The notes beneath the pieces are model-generated. The model was not told the DNA's origin, ran no database searches, and saw nothing but the letters and a program-made list of their open reading frames with translations. A stretch of 64,000 bases of DNA from Puniceicoccaceae bacterium (GTDB lineage Bacteria; Verrucomicrobiota; Verrucomicrobiia; Opitutales; Coraliomargaritaceae), in NCBI GenBank assembly GCA_018402305.1, contig JAGYJE010000001.1, positions 248,001 to 312,000 on the forward strand, in the 5' to 3' direction. The position numbers and the translations under genes were made by a program. Each line of letters starts with the position of its first letter. Positions within the stretch are counted from its first letter, which is position 1. Positions 57,962 through 64,000 of the stretch are shown one piece after another.

Positions 57962-58984
57962 ATGAGCATTGGAATACAACTAGCAGAGCGCGGGCTCGTG
58001 GGGGACCGCGCGATTCGCGCCGGGATACGGAGGTTGCTGCGGGAACGCCTGAAGACGCTTGCCGCCAACCCGCGTTCGTCGGCGCAGTGGATGCAGGCGC
58101 TGGAGTCGCTTCCGCTGGCGGTGGACACAGATGCGGCGAACGAGCAGCACTACGAAATACCGGCGGCTTACTTTCAAACGATCCTGGGGCCGCATTTAAA
58201 ATACAGCTCGGGTTACTGGCCGGAGGGCGTGGCGACGCTGGAGGCCTCGGAGGCGGCCATGTTGGCCCTGAGTTGCGAGCGGGCGGAGTTGGCTGACGGG
58301 CAGCGGATCCTCGAGTTGGGCTGCGGATGGGGCTCTCTCAGTCTTTGGATGGCGGCTCGATATCCGGGCAGTGAGATTGTGGCAATCAGTAACTCCCGCA
58401 GTCAGCGGGCCTTTATTGAAGGGCAGGCAAGCGAGCGCGGCTTGTCGAATTTGCGAGTGGTGACCTGCGACATCAACAACTTCCAGCCGGAAGGGCAGTT
58501 TGACCGGGTGGTCTCCGTTGAAATGTTTGAACATGTGCGCAATCACAGCCAGTTGCTGGGCCGGGTGGCGAGTTGGCTGCGGCCCGGTGGGCGATTGTTC
58601 GTGCACATCTTCACGCACCAGTCGGAGACCTACCTCTTTGAGGCGAAGCGCTCGAAGGATTGGATGTCGAAATACTTTTTCACCGGGGGCATCATGCCGG
58701 CGGCGGAGCTGCTGCCGACGGCGGCGCGCGGCCATCTAGAGGAGGCGGCACGTTGGACCGTGAACGGGACGCACTACAGCCGGACACTGGAGGCCTGGCT
58801 GGCCAAGCAGGATGCCAACCAGGCGGAAGTGCTTGAGATCTTCCGGGAGTGTTATGGTGCCAAGCGGGCGAAGCTCTGGGCGCAGCGCTGGCGCATCTTT
58901 TACATGGCTTGCTCGGAACTCTTTGCCTATAACAACGGGGAGGAGTGGCCCGTCACCCACTACCGATTCGTCAAACCGGATTAG
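57962..58984 (+). CDS. Cyclopropane-fatty-acid-synthase-like SAM methyltransferase
   Basis: 340 residues of the CFA synthase/mycolic-acid methyltransferase family. SAM loop RILELGCGWGSLSLWMA (~115), EHVRNHSQLL (~195), YKYFFTGG-type GGIMP region (~243), and C-terminal helices (FYMACSELFAYNNGEEW). Methylates unsaturated acyl chains in membrane lipid or a related substrate. Together with the following FAD oxidoreductase and DUF1365 gene (overlapping by 4 bases) it forms a conserved cluster of lipid-modifying type. Confidence 0.9.
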   Translation: MSIGIQLAERGLVGDRAIRAGIRRLLRERLKTLAANPRSSAQWMQALESLPLAVDTDAANEQHYEIPAAYFQTILGPHLKYSSGYWPEGVATLEASEAAMLALSCERAELADGQRILELGCGWGSLSLWMAARYPGSEIVAISNSRSQRAFIEGQASERGLSNLRVVTCDINNFQPEGQFDRVVSVEMFEHVRNHSQLLGRVASWLRPGGRLFVHIFTHQSETYLFEAKRSKDWMSKYFFTGGIMPAAELLPTAARGHLEEAARWTVNGTHYSRTLEAWLAKQDANQAEVLEIFRECYGAKRAKLWAQRWRIFYMACSELFAYNNGEEWPVTHYRFVKPD

Positions 58985-58988
58985 ACTC

Positions 58989-60257
58989 ATGGCAAAGCCT
59001 TTAAAAATCGCAGTGGTTGGCTGCGGCGTGTCCGGTCTGACGGCGGCCTGGTTGCTGAGTCGTGAGCACACAGTGCATCTGTATGAGAAAAACAACTACG
59101 CAGGTGGTCACACCCGGACGCTCACCGTGCCGGACGGGCCGGATGCAGGCACGCCGGTCGACACCGGATTTATCGTGATGAACCACCGGAACTATCCCTT
59201 GTTTAGTCGGGTACTGGAGCTGCTTGAGGTCGAGTTGGCGGACAGCTCGATGACCTTCAGCTTTTACGACCAGGAGACGGGCTACGGCTACGCGGGCAAC
59301 GGGATCGGGTCTTTGTTTCCGTCCTTGAGCTACTGTTTTAATCCGCGGCACTTGGGATTCATAAAGGATCTTTGGCGTTTTGCACGCATCGGCTACCGTG
59401 ATCTGCAGAGCGGATTTCTGGAGGGGAAGACCCTCGGTCAGTATTTTGCCGAGCGGCCCTTCGGAGACGCGTTTCTGCAGAACTACCTCTATCCTATGGG
59501 GGCGGCGATCTGGTCATCACCCGTGGAAACGATGCAGGGCTTTCCGGCCCAGCCCTATCTGCATTTCTTGGAAAACCACGGCTTGCTCCGTCTGACCAAT
59601 CGGCCGCAGTGGCGCTACGTGAAGGGGGGCAGTCGCACTTATGTGGCGGCCCTGCTGCGGCAGTTCGAGCATCCGCCGAATCTGGGCGCGGCACCGGCTG
59701 GCATCCGTCGGCAGGCGGGGCGGGTGGAGTTAATCACCCAGACCGGAACGGCGCTCGCTTATGACCACGTGGTGATCGGCACGCATGCCGACGAGGCTCT
59801 CAAGCTTCTGATCGACCCCAGTGAGACCGAGCAAGCGCTGCTTGGGCCATGGCGCTACCAGCCCAACGACGTTGTGCTGCACACCAGCCCCACGCACCTG
59901 CCGCCCGCTCGCAAGCTCTGGGCCTCTTGGAATTTTATGCGTGAGCCGGGCCAGTCGGCGCAGCGGCCCGTCTCAGTGAGCTACCACATGAACCGCTTGC
60001 AAAACCTGCAAACCGAGCACGACTACATCGTCACGCTAAATCCCGGAGTCGCCATCCCCGAGGCGAGCATTTTGAACCGGACCACCCTGACGCACCCGCT
60101 CTATTCCTTCGAGTCCATGGCCACCCAACCGGGGCTTCGGGCCAATAACGGTAGGCAAAATACCTGGTTCTGCGGCAGCTACTTCGGCTATGGCTTCCAT
60201 GAAGACGCGGTGCGTTCGGCCGTCGAGCTGGCGCAGGGCTTCGGCATCGAGCTATGA
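58989..60257 (+). CDS. FAD-dependent oxidoreductase, amine-oxidase/desaturase-like
   Basis: 422 residues. N-terminal dinucleotide-binding loop VGCGVSGLTAAWLLSREHTV (~8) and the FAD-contact region EKNNYAGGHTRTL (~32), then TGFIVMNHRNYP (~60), and a C-terminal GRQNTWFCGSYFGYGFHEDA (~385) with the FAD-binding fingerprint. Belongs to the NAD(P)-binding amine oxidase group often located next to CFA-like methyltransferases. ATG at 58989, 4 bases after the methyltransferase stop. Reaction unknown; oxidation or desaturation of the methylated chain is inferred. Confidence 0.9.
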   Translation: MAKPLKIAVVGCGVSGLTAAWLLSREHTVHLYEKNNYAGGHTRTLTVPDGPDAGTPVDTGFIVMNHRNYPLFSRVLELLEVELADSSMTFSFYDQETGYGYAGNGIGSLFPSLSYCFNPRHLGFIKDLWRFARIGYRDLQSGFLEGKTLGQYFAERPFGDAFLQNYLYPMGAAIWSSPVETMQGFPAQPYLHFLENHGLLRLTNRPQWRYVKGGSRTYVAALLRQFEHPPNLGAAPAGIRRQAGRVELITQTGTALAYDHVVIGTHADEALKLLIDPSETEQALLGPWRYQPNDVVLHTSPTHLPPARKLWASWNFMREPGQSAQRPVSVSYHMNRLQNLQTEHDYIVTLNPGVAIPEASILNRTTLTHPLYSFESMATQPGLRANNGRQNTWFCGSYFGYGFHEDAVRSAVELAQGFGIEL

Positions 60258-61051
60258 TCGAGCACTCGAAGTTATACCGTGGCGAAGTGGTGCACGAGCG
60301 TCTCGGGCCACGGCGGCACGCCTTTAAATACCCGATGACCTTCTTCGGCTTCGATTTGGGCGAACTACCCCGCTTGGGGCAGACGGTTCGTTTGTTCGGC
60401 TACAATAAGGCGCGGCCCCTGCGGATTAGCGATAGCGACTTTCTGCGTGGCGCGAAGACACCCATTCTGGAGCAGCTTGATGAATTCCTGCCTGCCGAGC
60501 AAGCCGGGCAGCGCACCGTCCTGATCAGCTCACCGCGTTATTTCGGGTATGCCTTCAACCCCGTCAACTTCCACCTTAGAATGGAGGGCGGGCGGCTGCT
60601 CTGCGCCGTCGCCGAGGTAAACAACACCTTCGGCGACCGCCATGTCTATCCGTTGATTGATTTAGAGACGGTCGGGCCGAACCACTGGACCGCGCGTTGC
60701 CCCAAGGACTTCCATGTGTCACCGTTTAACAATCAGAGCGGCGAGTATCGCTTCACCTTCCGCATCGAGCCGAACTCAATCTTTCTGGGGGTGGATCTGC
60801 ACCGCGGGGGTGACTGCGTCATGAAGACCTGGATACAGGGGCGCGGGCAGCCTCTGAGTGGGCGCGCCATCTTCAAGTATGCCTGCCTGCACCCATTCGA
60901 TACCGCGCTGAACAGTTTCCCCCGTATTCTTTGGCAGGCGGCGGTGCTTTATTACAAAAAGAAGATGATCGTCTACAAACGCCCGAGTCCCGAGTCACCC
61001 CACACCCTGATCGACCGGGATCGGCGGTCGCACCCGCGGGATTCCCTTTAA
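60254..61051 (+). CDS. DUF1365 family protein
   Basis: 265 residues with no membrane helix. Family features: HERLGPRRHAFKYPMTFFGF (~11-30), SSPRYFGYAFNPVNFHLR (~92), VAEVNNTFGDRHVY (~115), KDFHVSPFNNQSGEYRF (~148) and KYACLHPFDTALN. Biochemical role unknown. Its start overlaps the FAD oxidoreductase stop (ATGA), so it is translationally coupled and likely acts in the same pathway. Confidence 0.9.
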   Translation: MIEHSKLYRGEVVHERLGPRRHAFKYPMTFFGFDLGELPRLGQTVRLFGYNKARPLRISDSDFLRGAKTPILEQLDEFLPAEQAGQRTVLISSPRYFGYAFNPVNFHLRMEGGRLLCAVAEVNNTFGDRHVYPLIDLETVGPNHWTARCPKDFHVSPFNNQSGEYRFTFRIEPNSIFLGVDLHRGGDCVMKTWIQGRGQPLSGRAIFKYACLHPFDTALNSFPRILWQAAVLYYKKKMIVYKRPSPESPHTLIDRDRRSHPRDSL

Positions 61052-61237
61052 TGACTAGAGAGAAAGTTTTTATTAAAGGGCAGCGATTTTCACTTGCTTT
61101 GCCCGCTCGCGCGGGTATCTCTCCATCCGTCTCCAACAAACAAAGCGTTGGAAAAACCGGGCAATTCTGCCTCAATCCAAAACAGTAAAAGAAACATATG
61201 TTTCTCCCTGACGGTTGATCAGGGCTTTGAACCTACC
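61052..61237 (+). other. rpsB leader region
   Basis: 186 bases before rpsB. Contains a GC-rich hairpin CCCGC-TCGC-GCGGG (61102-61115) and no T-run behind it. A TTGCTT...TATCTC pair (61094-61121) overlaps that hairpin and is only a weak promoter candidate. It could hold an S2 autoregulatory element, but none was recognised with confidence. Confidence 0.35.
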
Positions 61238-62182
61238 ATGAATACAACACCAAAAGACCTCCTTGACGCAGGCGTTCACTTCGGCCACCAGCTTCGCCGC
61301 TGGAACCCAAAGTCGAAGCCCTACGTTTACGACAACCGCAACGGCATCTCCATCATCGACTTGGAGAAAACCCACGCACTCCTTGAAAAAGCCTACGCTA
61401 AAGTAGAAGAGACGATTGCCTCCGGTAAGGATATCCTTTTCATCGGCACGAAAAAGCAGGCTCAGGAGATCGTCCGCGAGGCCGCCGTATCCTGCCAAAT
61501 GCCTTTTTGTGTGAGCCGCTGGATGGGCGGGGGCCTGACGAATTTCACCACGATCAAAAGCTCGCTCGCGAAGTATCGCAAGTTCCTGAAAATGGATCAG
61601 GAAGGCGAGCTGGAGAAACTCCCCGGTAAAGAAGAGGCGGCGATTCGCCGTCAAATGAGCCGGATGAACCGTAACTTTGAAGGCATGCTTGAGGTCTCCG
61701 AGCTGCCCGCTGCCGTATTTATCATCGATACGAAGAACGAGGAAATCGCCGTGGCCGAAGCCAACCGCCTGGGTATCCCCGTGATCGGTCTGGTGGACAC
61801 CAATTCAGATCCTACAGTCCTAGATTTCCCAATCCCTGGGAATGATGATGCGGTCAAGTCCATCCGCATCATTGTCGAAACCATCCTCGAAGCCGCTCAA
61901 AACGGCCTTGCTCAGCGCGAGGCGAAGATGGTGCAAAAGAGTGCGGGCCCGATCATTCGAGAGCAGGTCTTTGAGCAACAGGAGGATATCGAAGTCACAC
62001 TGCCAGCAGGCTATGGTGAGGACGAGGCTCCCGAAACCGCCAAGGCTCCCGAAACCGCCAAGGCTCCCGAAACTGCCAAGGCTCCCGAAACTGCCAAGGC
62101 TCCCGAAACGGCTACAAAAACCGAAGAAATTCCGGCAGAAGCGACGCCAGCCGCGGAGCTTTCTTCGGAAGCGGGCAAATAA
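61238..62182 (+). CDS. rpsB: Ribosomal protein S2 with repeat tail
   Basis: 314 residues. Normal S2 core to about residue 250 (DLLDAGVHFGHQLRRWNPK, ~7; RWMGGGLTNFTTIKSS, ~92; AVFIIDTKNEEIAVAEANRL, ~157; GLVDTNSDP, ~182). The tail of ~60 residues is acidic and built from five APETAK-type hexapeptides encoded by an 18-base tandem repeat. Start ATG at 61238 (MNTTPKDLLD). Followed 29 bases later by tsf, the common rpsB-tsf order. Confidence 0.96.
   Translation: MNTTPKDLLDAGVHFGHQLRRWNPKSKPYVYDNRNGISIIDLEKTHALLEKAYAKVEETIASGKDILFIGTKKQAQEIVREAAVSCQMPFCVSRWMGGGLTNFTTIKSSLAKYRKFLKMDQEGELEKLPGKEEAAIRRQMSRMNRNFEGMLEVSELPAAVFIIDTKNEEIAVAEANRLGIPVIGLVDTNSDPTVLDFPIPGNDDAVKSIRIIVETILEAAQNGLAQREAKMVQKSAGPIIREQVFEQQEDIEVTLPAGYGEDEAPETAKAPETAKAPETAKAPETAKAPETATKTEEIPAEATPAAELSSEAGK
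62024..62113 (+). repeat. 5 x 18-bp in-frame tandem repeat in the rpsB tail
   Basis: Units AAGGCTCCCGAAAC(C/T)GCC from 62024, 62042, 62060, 62078 and 62096, translated APETAK/APETAT. Copies differ at one or two third-position bases only. Confidence 0.95.
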
Positions 62183-62211
62183 TTCTGATTTCAATAGGTT
62201 CCTAAAAAGAT

Positions 62212-62805
62212 ATGAGTATACAAATTAATGCAAAAATGGTCGGCGAACTGCGTGAGAGCACAGGCGCCGGACTAATGGATTGTAAGAAGGTCCTGGTCGA
62301 AACCGAAGGTGATTTCGATGCAGCGGTTGAGCTGCTTCGCAAAAAGGGCATGGCCACAGCGGCGAAAAAAGCCGGTCGTGATGCCAGTGATGGGCTGATT
62401 GACAGCTACATCCACCTCGGTGGTAAGGTCGGCGTTCTCCTCGAAGTCAGCTGTGAGAGCGACTTCGTTGCGAAGACGGACGATTTCAAGCAATTCGTGC
62501 GCGACATCGCGATGCACATCGCTGCAGCGACGCCTGTTTGCGTATCCCGTGAGGAGATCGATCCTGAAATCATCGCCGCTGAGCGAAAAGTTGCCGAAGG
62601 CCAAGCAGAGGGCAAGCCGGCTGGAGCCATCGAGAAAATCGTGGAGGGCAAGCTGAACAAGTTTCTCAGTGAATCCTGCCTGCTGGAACAAGCCTACGTA
62701 AAAAACCCGGATCAGACGGTTCAGGAGGTGCTCACGGCCATGATCGCAAAAATGGGCGAAAATATGCAGATCAAGCGCTTCGCCCGCTTCCAAGTCGGCG
62801 CATAA
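62212..62805 (+). CDS. tsf: Translation elongation factor Ts (short form)
   Basis: Nucleotide exchange factor for EF-Tu; 197 residues, the short Thermus-like form rather than the ~280-residue E. coli form. N-terminal UBA-like helices (MVGELRESTGAGLMDCKKVL, ~6-25), the TDF-type KKGMATAAKKAGRDASDGL (~45), and SYIHLGGKVGVLLEVSCESDF region split over ~64-84. Follows rpsB directly and ends before a strong terminator. Confidence 0.96.
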   Translation: MSIQINAKMVGELRESTGAGLMDCKKVLVETEGDFDAAVELLRKKGMATAAKKAGRDASDGLIDSYIHLGGKVGVLLEVSCESDFVAKTDDFKQFVRDIAMHIAAATPVCVSREEIDPEIIAAERKVAEGQAEGKPAGAIEKIVEGKLNKFLSESCLLEQAYVKNPDQTVQEVLTAMIAKMGENMQIKRFARFQVGA

Positions 62806-62832
62806 CAACTATTTCGTTTGTTTGGTTATTCC

Positions 62833-62867
62833 AAAAGCCCCGTGCTCACCGAGCACGGGGCTTTTCT
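62833..62867 (+). terminator. Strong Rho-independent terminator behind tsf
   Basis: AAAAGCCCCGTGCTC (62833-62847) and GAGCACGGGGCTTTT (62851-62865) are perfectly complementary 15-base arms over a 3-base loop, with T's on both ends of the stem. It lies 27 bases after tsf and, being symmetrical, may also stop the convergent trxA transcript. Confidence 0.95.
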
Positions 62868-62878
62868 ATATGCCGACC

Positions 62879-62928
62879 GCTGAGCCTGCCCTGCTGAGCC
62901 TCCCCTGCTGAGCCTTTCTTGCTGATTC
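62879..62928. repeat. 3.5 x 14-bp tandem repeat at the end of trxA
   Basis: Units GCTGAGCCTGCCCT, GCTGAGCCTCCCCT, GCTGAGCCTTTCTT and a partial GCTGATTC, running into the last base of the trxA stop codon (62928). Confidence 0.85.
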
Positions 62929-63242
62929 TACAGCTTGGCTTTCAGGTCTTCCTTGGAGGTTAAGCCGACCACGGTATCGGCCACCTGACCATTCTTGAAA
63001 ATCAGAATGGTGGGGATGGCACGAATCTCAAACTTGGTCGCGACTTCGCTATTGTTATCCACGTTCACTTTGCAGATTTTAACGGAATCACCCAATTCTT
63101 CGGCGAGTTCTTCGAGGATTGGAGCAATGGCTTTGCAGGGACCGCACCAAGGTGCCCAAAAGTCGACGACGACGGGCACGGTACCGCCCGAGACAGTGGA
63201 TTCAAAGTTAGAGCTATCGAGTTCTGTGATCATATCAGACAT
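62928..63242 (-). CDS. trxA: Thioredoxin
   Basis: 104-residue thiol-disulfide reductase. Redox motif in VVVDFWAPWCGPCKAIAPIL (WCGPC, ~33) and cis-Pro region IRAIPTILIFKNG (~72-84). Standard length and start. Convergent with tsf; a 19-base gap separates it from the upstream hypothetical gene on the same strand. Confidence 0.97.
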   Translation of the reverse strand: MSDMITELDSSNFESTVSGGTVPVVVDFWAPWCGPCKAIAPILEELAEELGDSVKICKVNVDNNSEVATKFEIRAIPTILIFKNGQVADTVVGLTSKEDLKAKL

Positions 63243-63261
63243 AATTTGTCGTTCGGGTATT

Positions 63262-63681
63262 TTATTTTAGAAAGGGGAGGGTTTCTCTCAAAATCAGGAC
63301 GGCGAAGGCGATCGCTGCGACAGCGGCCAGGGCGTCGATCATGATTGCGGCGACGCCGACGGGAGCTGAGCCGTTATCGATTGAAATGGACGGGTCAAGG
63401 GGCGGCTTTGTTGCGGCCGGTCGGGAGATCACAGGTTTTGCATGGGTCGATGGACTCGCCGGATCTTTTTGGGCTACGGCTTTTTGGGCTACGGCGAGAC
63501 TCGGTTTGGACAGCGTTGTGTTGTCCGCGACCTCTTGATTGCCGCTGGCGGAGGAATCGTCAGCAAGCCCCTCCAAGGAGGAATCCAAGGAGGCCTCCCT
63601 GGAGGGATCGGGTGTTGGTTTCGCATCAGGCGAGCCTTCGAAAGCGGGGGTGGTTTCTTTTTTATTGTTTTGGGGTTCCAT
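63262..63681 (-). CDS. Tail-anchored low-complexity hypothetical protein
   Basis: 139 residues. The first ~110 are Ser/Pro/Ala/Asp-rich and hydrophilic, containing a duplicated AVAQK pentapeptide encoded by a 15-base repeat; a single C-terminal hydrophobic segment (AAIMIDALAAVAAIAFAVLI, ~112-131) suggests a tail anchor. No domain recognised. Overlapping plus-strand frames exist, so confidence is moderate; the gene order with trxA and the membrane tail support it. Confidence 0.6.
   Translation of the reverse strand: MEPQNNKKETTPAFEGSPDAKPTPDPSREASLDSSLEGLADDSSASGNQEVADNTTLSKPSLAVAQKAVAQKDPASPSTHAKPVISRPAATKPPLDPSISIDNGSAPVGVAAIMIDALAAVAAIAFAVLILRETLPFLK
63466..63495. repeat. 2 x 15-bp direct repeat
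   Basis: TTTTTGGGCTACGGC occurs twice exactly (63466, 63481); on the minus strand it encodes AVAQK twice in the tail-anchored hypothetical protein. Confidence 0.95.
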
Positions 63682-63724
63682 AATTAACGGTGAACTTTAG
63701 AGAAGGCTTGGGTCCTGTCAAGTG

Positions 63725-63766
63725 GTGCGTGTGTTCGGATGCGTGTGTCCGGGTGCGTGTGTTCAG
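63725..63766. repeat. 3 x 14-bp tandem repeat over a stop codon
   Basis: GTGCGTGTGTTCGG, ATGCGTGTGTCCGG, GTGCGTGTGTTCAG; the last unit contains the stop (63765-63763) of the minus-strand partial gene. Confidence 0.9.
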
Positions 63767-64000
63767 GCGGTGGTATGGGATTGGATAATCTCCTTGAGTT
63801 CGGTTTTTTCCACGGTTTCGAGGCGTTTTCCCCTGCGGTCGAGGGTTTCGAAGGTTTTGACCACCGTCTCGGTCATTCGCTCGTGGGTCTCCTCGGAGCC
63901 GCCGACGATGGCAAAGCGCTCCCCCTGGGTGATGCGTTTATGCCCGTCTTTGGCATCCAGGCCCAAGCCGAGGAGCTGTGCTTTGGCGGCGGGCGGCTGC
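63763..64000 (-). CDS. C-terminal part of an unidentified protein (5' partial)
   Basis: Frame open from base 63999 of the minus strand to the stop at 63763; the start lies outside the window. 78 residues seen, including AQLLGLGLDAKDGHKRITQG and AIVGGSEETHERMTETVVKT. These look like a conserved cytoplasmic C-terminus, but the family was not recognised. An internal TTG should not be taken as the start because the frame continues to the window edge. Confidence 0.6.
   Translation of the reverse strand, partial: QPPAAKAQLLGLGLDAKDGHKRITQGERFAIVGGSEETHERMTETVVKTFETLDRRGKRLETVEKTELKEIIQSHTTA

Overview
The window is a dense, roughly 57-60% GC bacterial chromosome segment. The organism is inferred, not proven, to be a member of Verrucomicrobiota, most likely Opitutia/Puniceicoccales (Coraliomargarita-like). 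The signs are a PEP-CTERM protein with a VPEP motif, an alternative complex III plus cbb3 oxidase module, a TIGR03790-type protein, an ECF sigma factor followed by an anti-sigma-like membrane protein, and several lineage-type hypothetical proteins. Most start codons lack a strong Shine-Dalgarno sequence, so many starts are chosen by homology or signal peptide.

Layout. 1-7520: uvrA (cut by the window start), an AEC-family permease with ilvA, and hrpB. 7576-10407: an unrecognised trio (TPR membrane protein, Gly/Ser-rich exported protein, small exported protein). 10449-16603 (minus strand): DUF481 barrel, ilvB, CCA/poly(A) nucleotidyltransferase, nadK, rluB-type pseudouridine synthase. 16705-19076: fabG-acpP-fabF fatty-acid genes, with a strong hairpin terminator between acpP and fabF. 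19086-23852: repeat-rich hypothetical protein, orphan PEP-CTERM protein, tRNA-Lys(TTT), ECF sigma and anti-sigma-like pair. 23958-31747: argG, pdxJ, nnrE/D fusion, dprA, CDF transporter, PurF-type amidophosphoribosyltransferase. 31808-35178 (minus): NhaP-type antiporter, cysE, hypothetical. 35427-39817: REP-associated (HUH/Y1) transposase carrying an in-frame minisatellite, tolB-like gene, Cu-type P-type ATPase. 40424-52110: respiratory operon actABCDEF, a small membrane protein, ccoS, ccoN, ccoO, ccoP. 52179-57815: HesB/IscA protein, infC, TIGR03790 protein, Xre-RES toxin-antitoxin pair, lysS. 57962-61051: SAM methyltransferase, FAD oxidoreductase and DUF1365 lipid-modification cluster. 61238-64000: rpsB-tsf with a textbook terminator, trxA, a tail-anchored hypothetical and a partial gene.

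How the genes work together. The clearest functional unit is the respiratory module: ACIII (pentaheme ActA, Fe-S/molybdopterin-like ActB, quinol-binding ActC and ActF, ActD, cytochrome c ActE) would oxidise menaquinol/quinol and hand electrons to the cbb3 oxidase encoded directly behind it. The P-type ATPase just upstream and the embedded ccoS are likely assembly factors. The lipid trio at 57962-61051 and the RES/Xre pair are compact accessory modules.

The most unusual property of the window is the abundance of very short tandem repeats. Inside genes their units are multiples of three and are translated as low-complexity stretches (rpsB tail, transposase linker, anti-sigma-like protein, the 661-residue hypothetical). 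Between genes they have units of 9, 12, 13 or 14 bases and tend to sit exactly on stop or start codons. No CRISPR array, rRNA operon, prophage or complete insertion sequence was seen.
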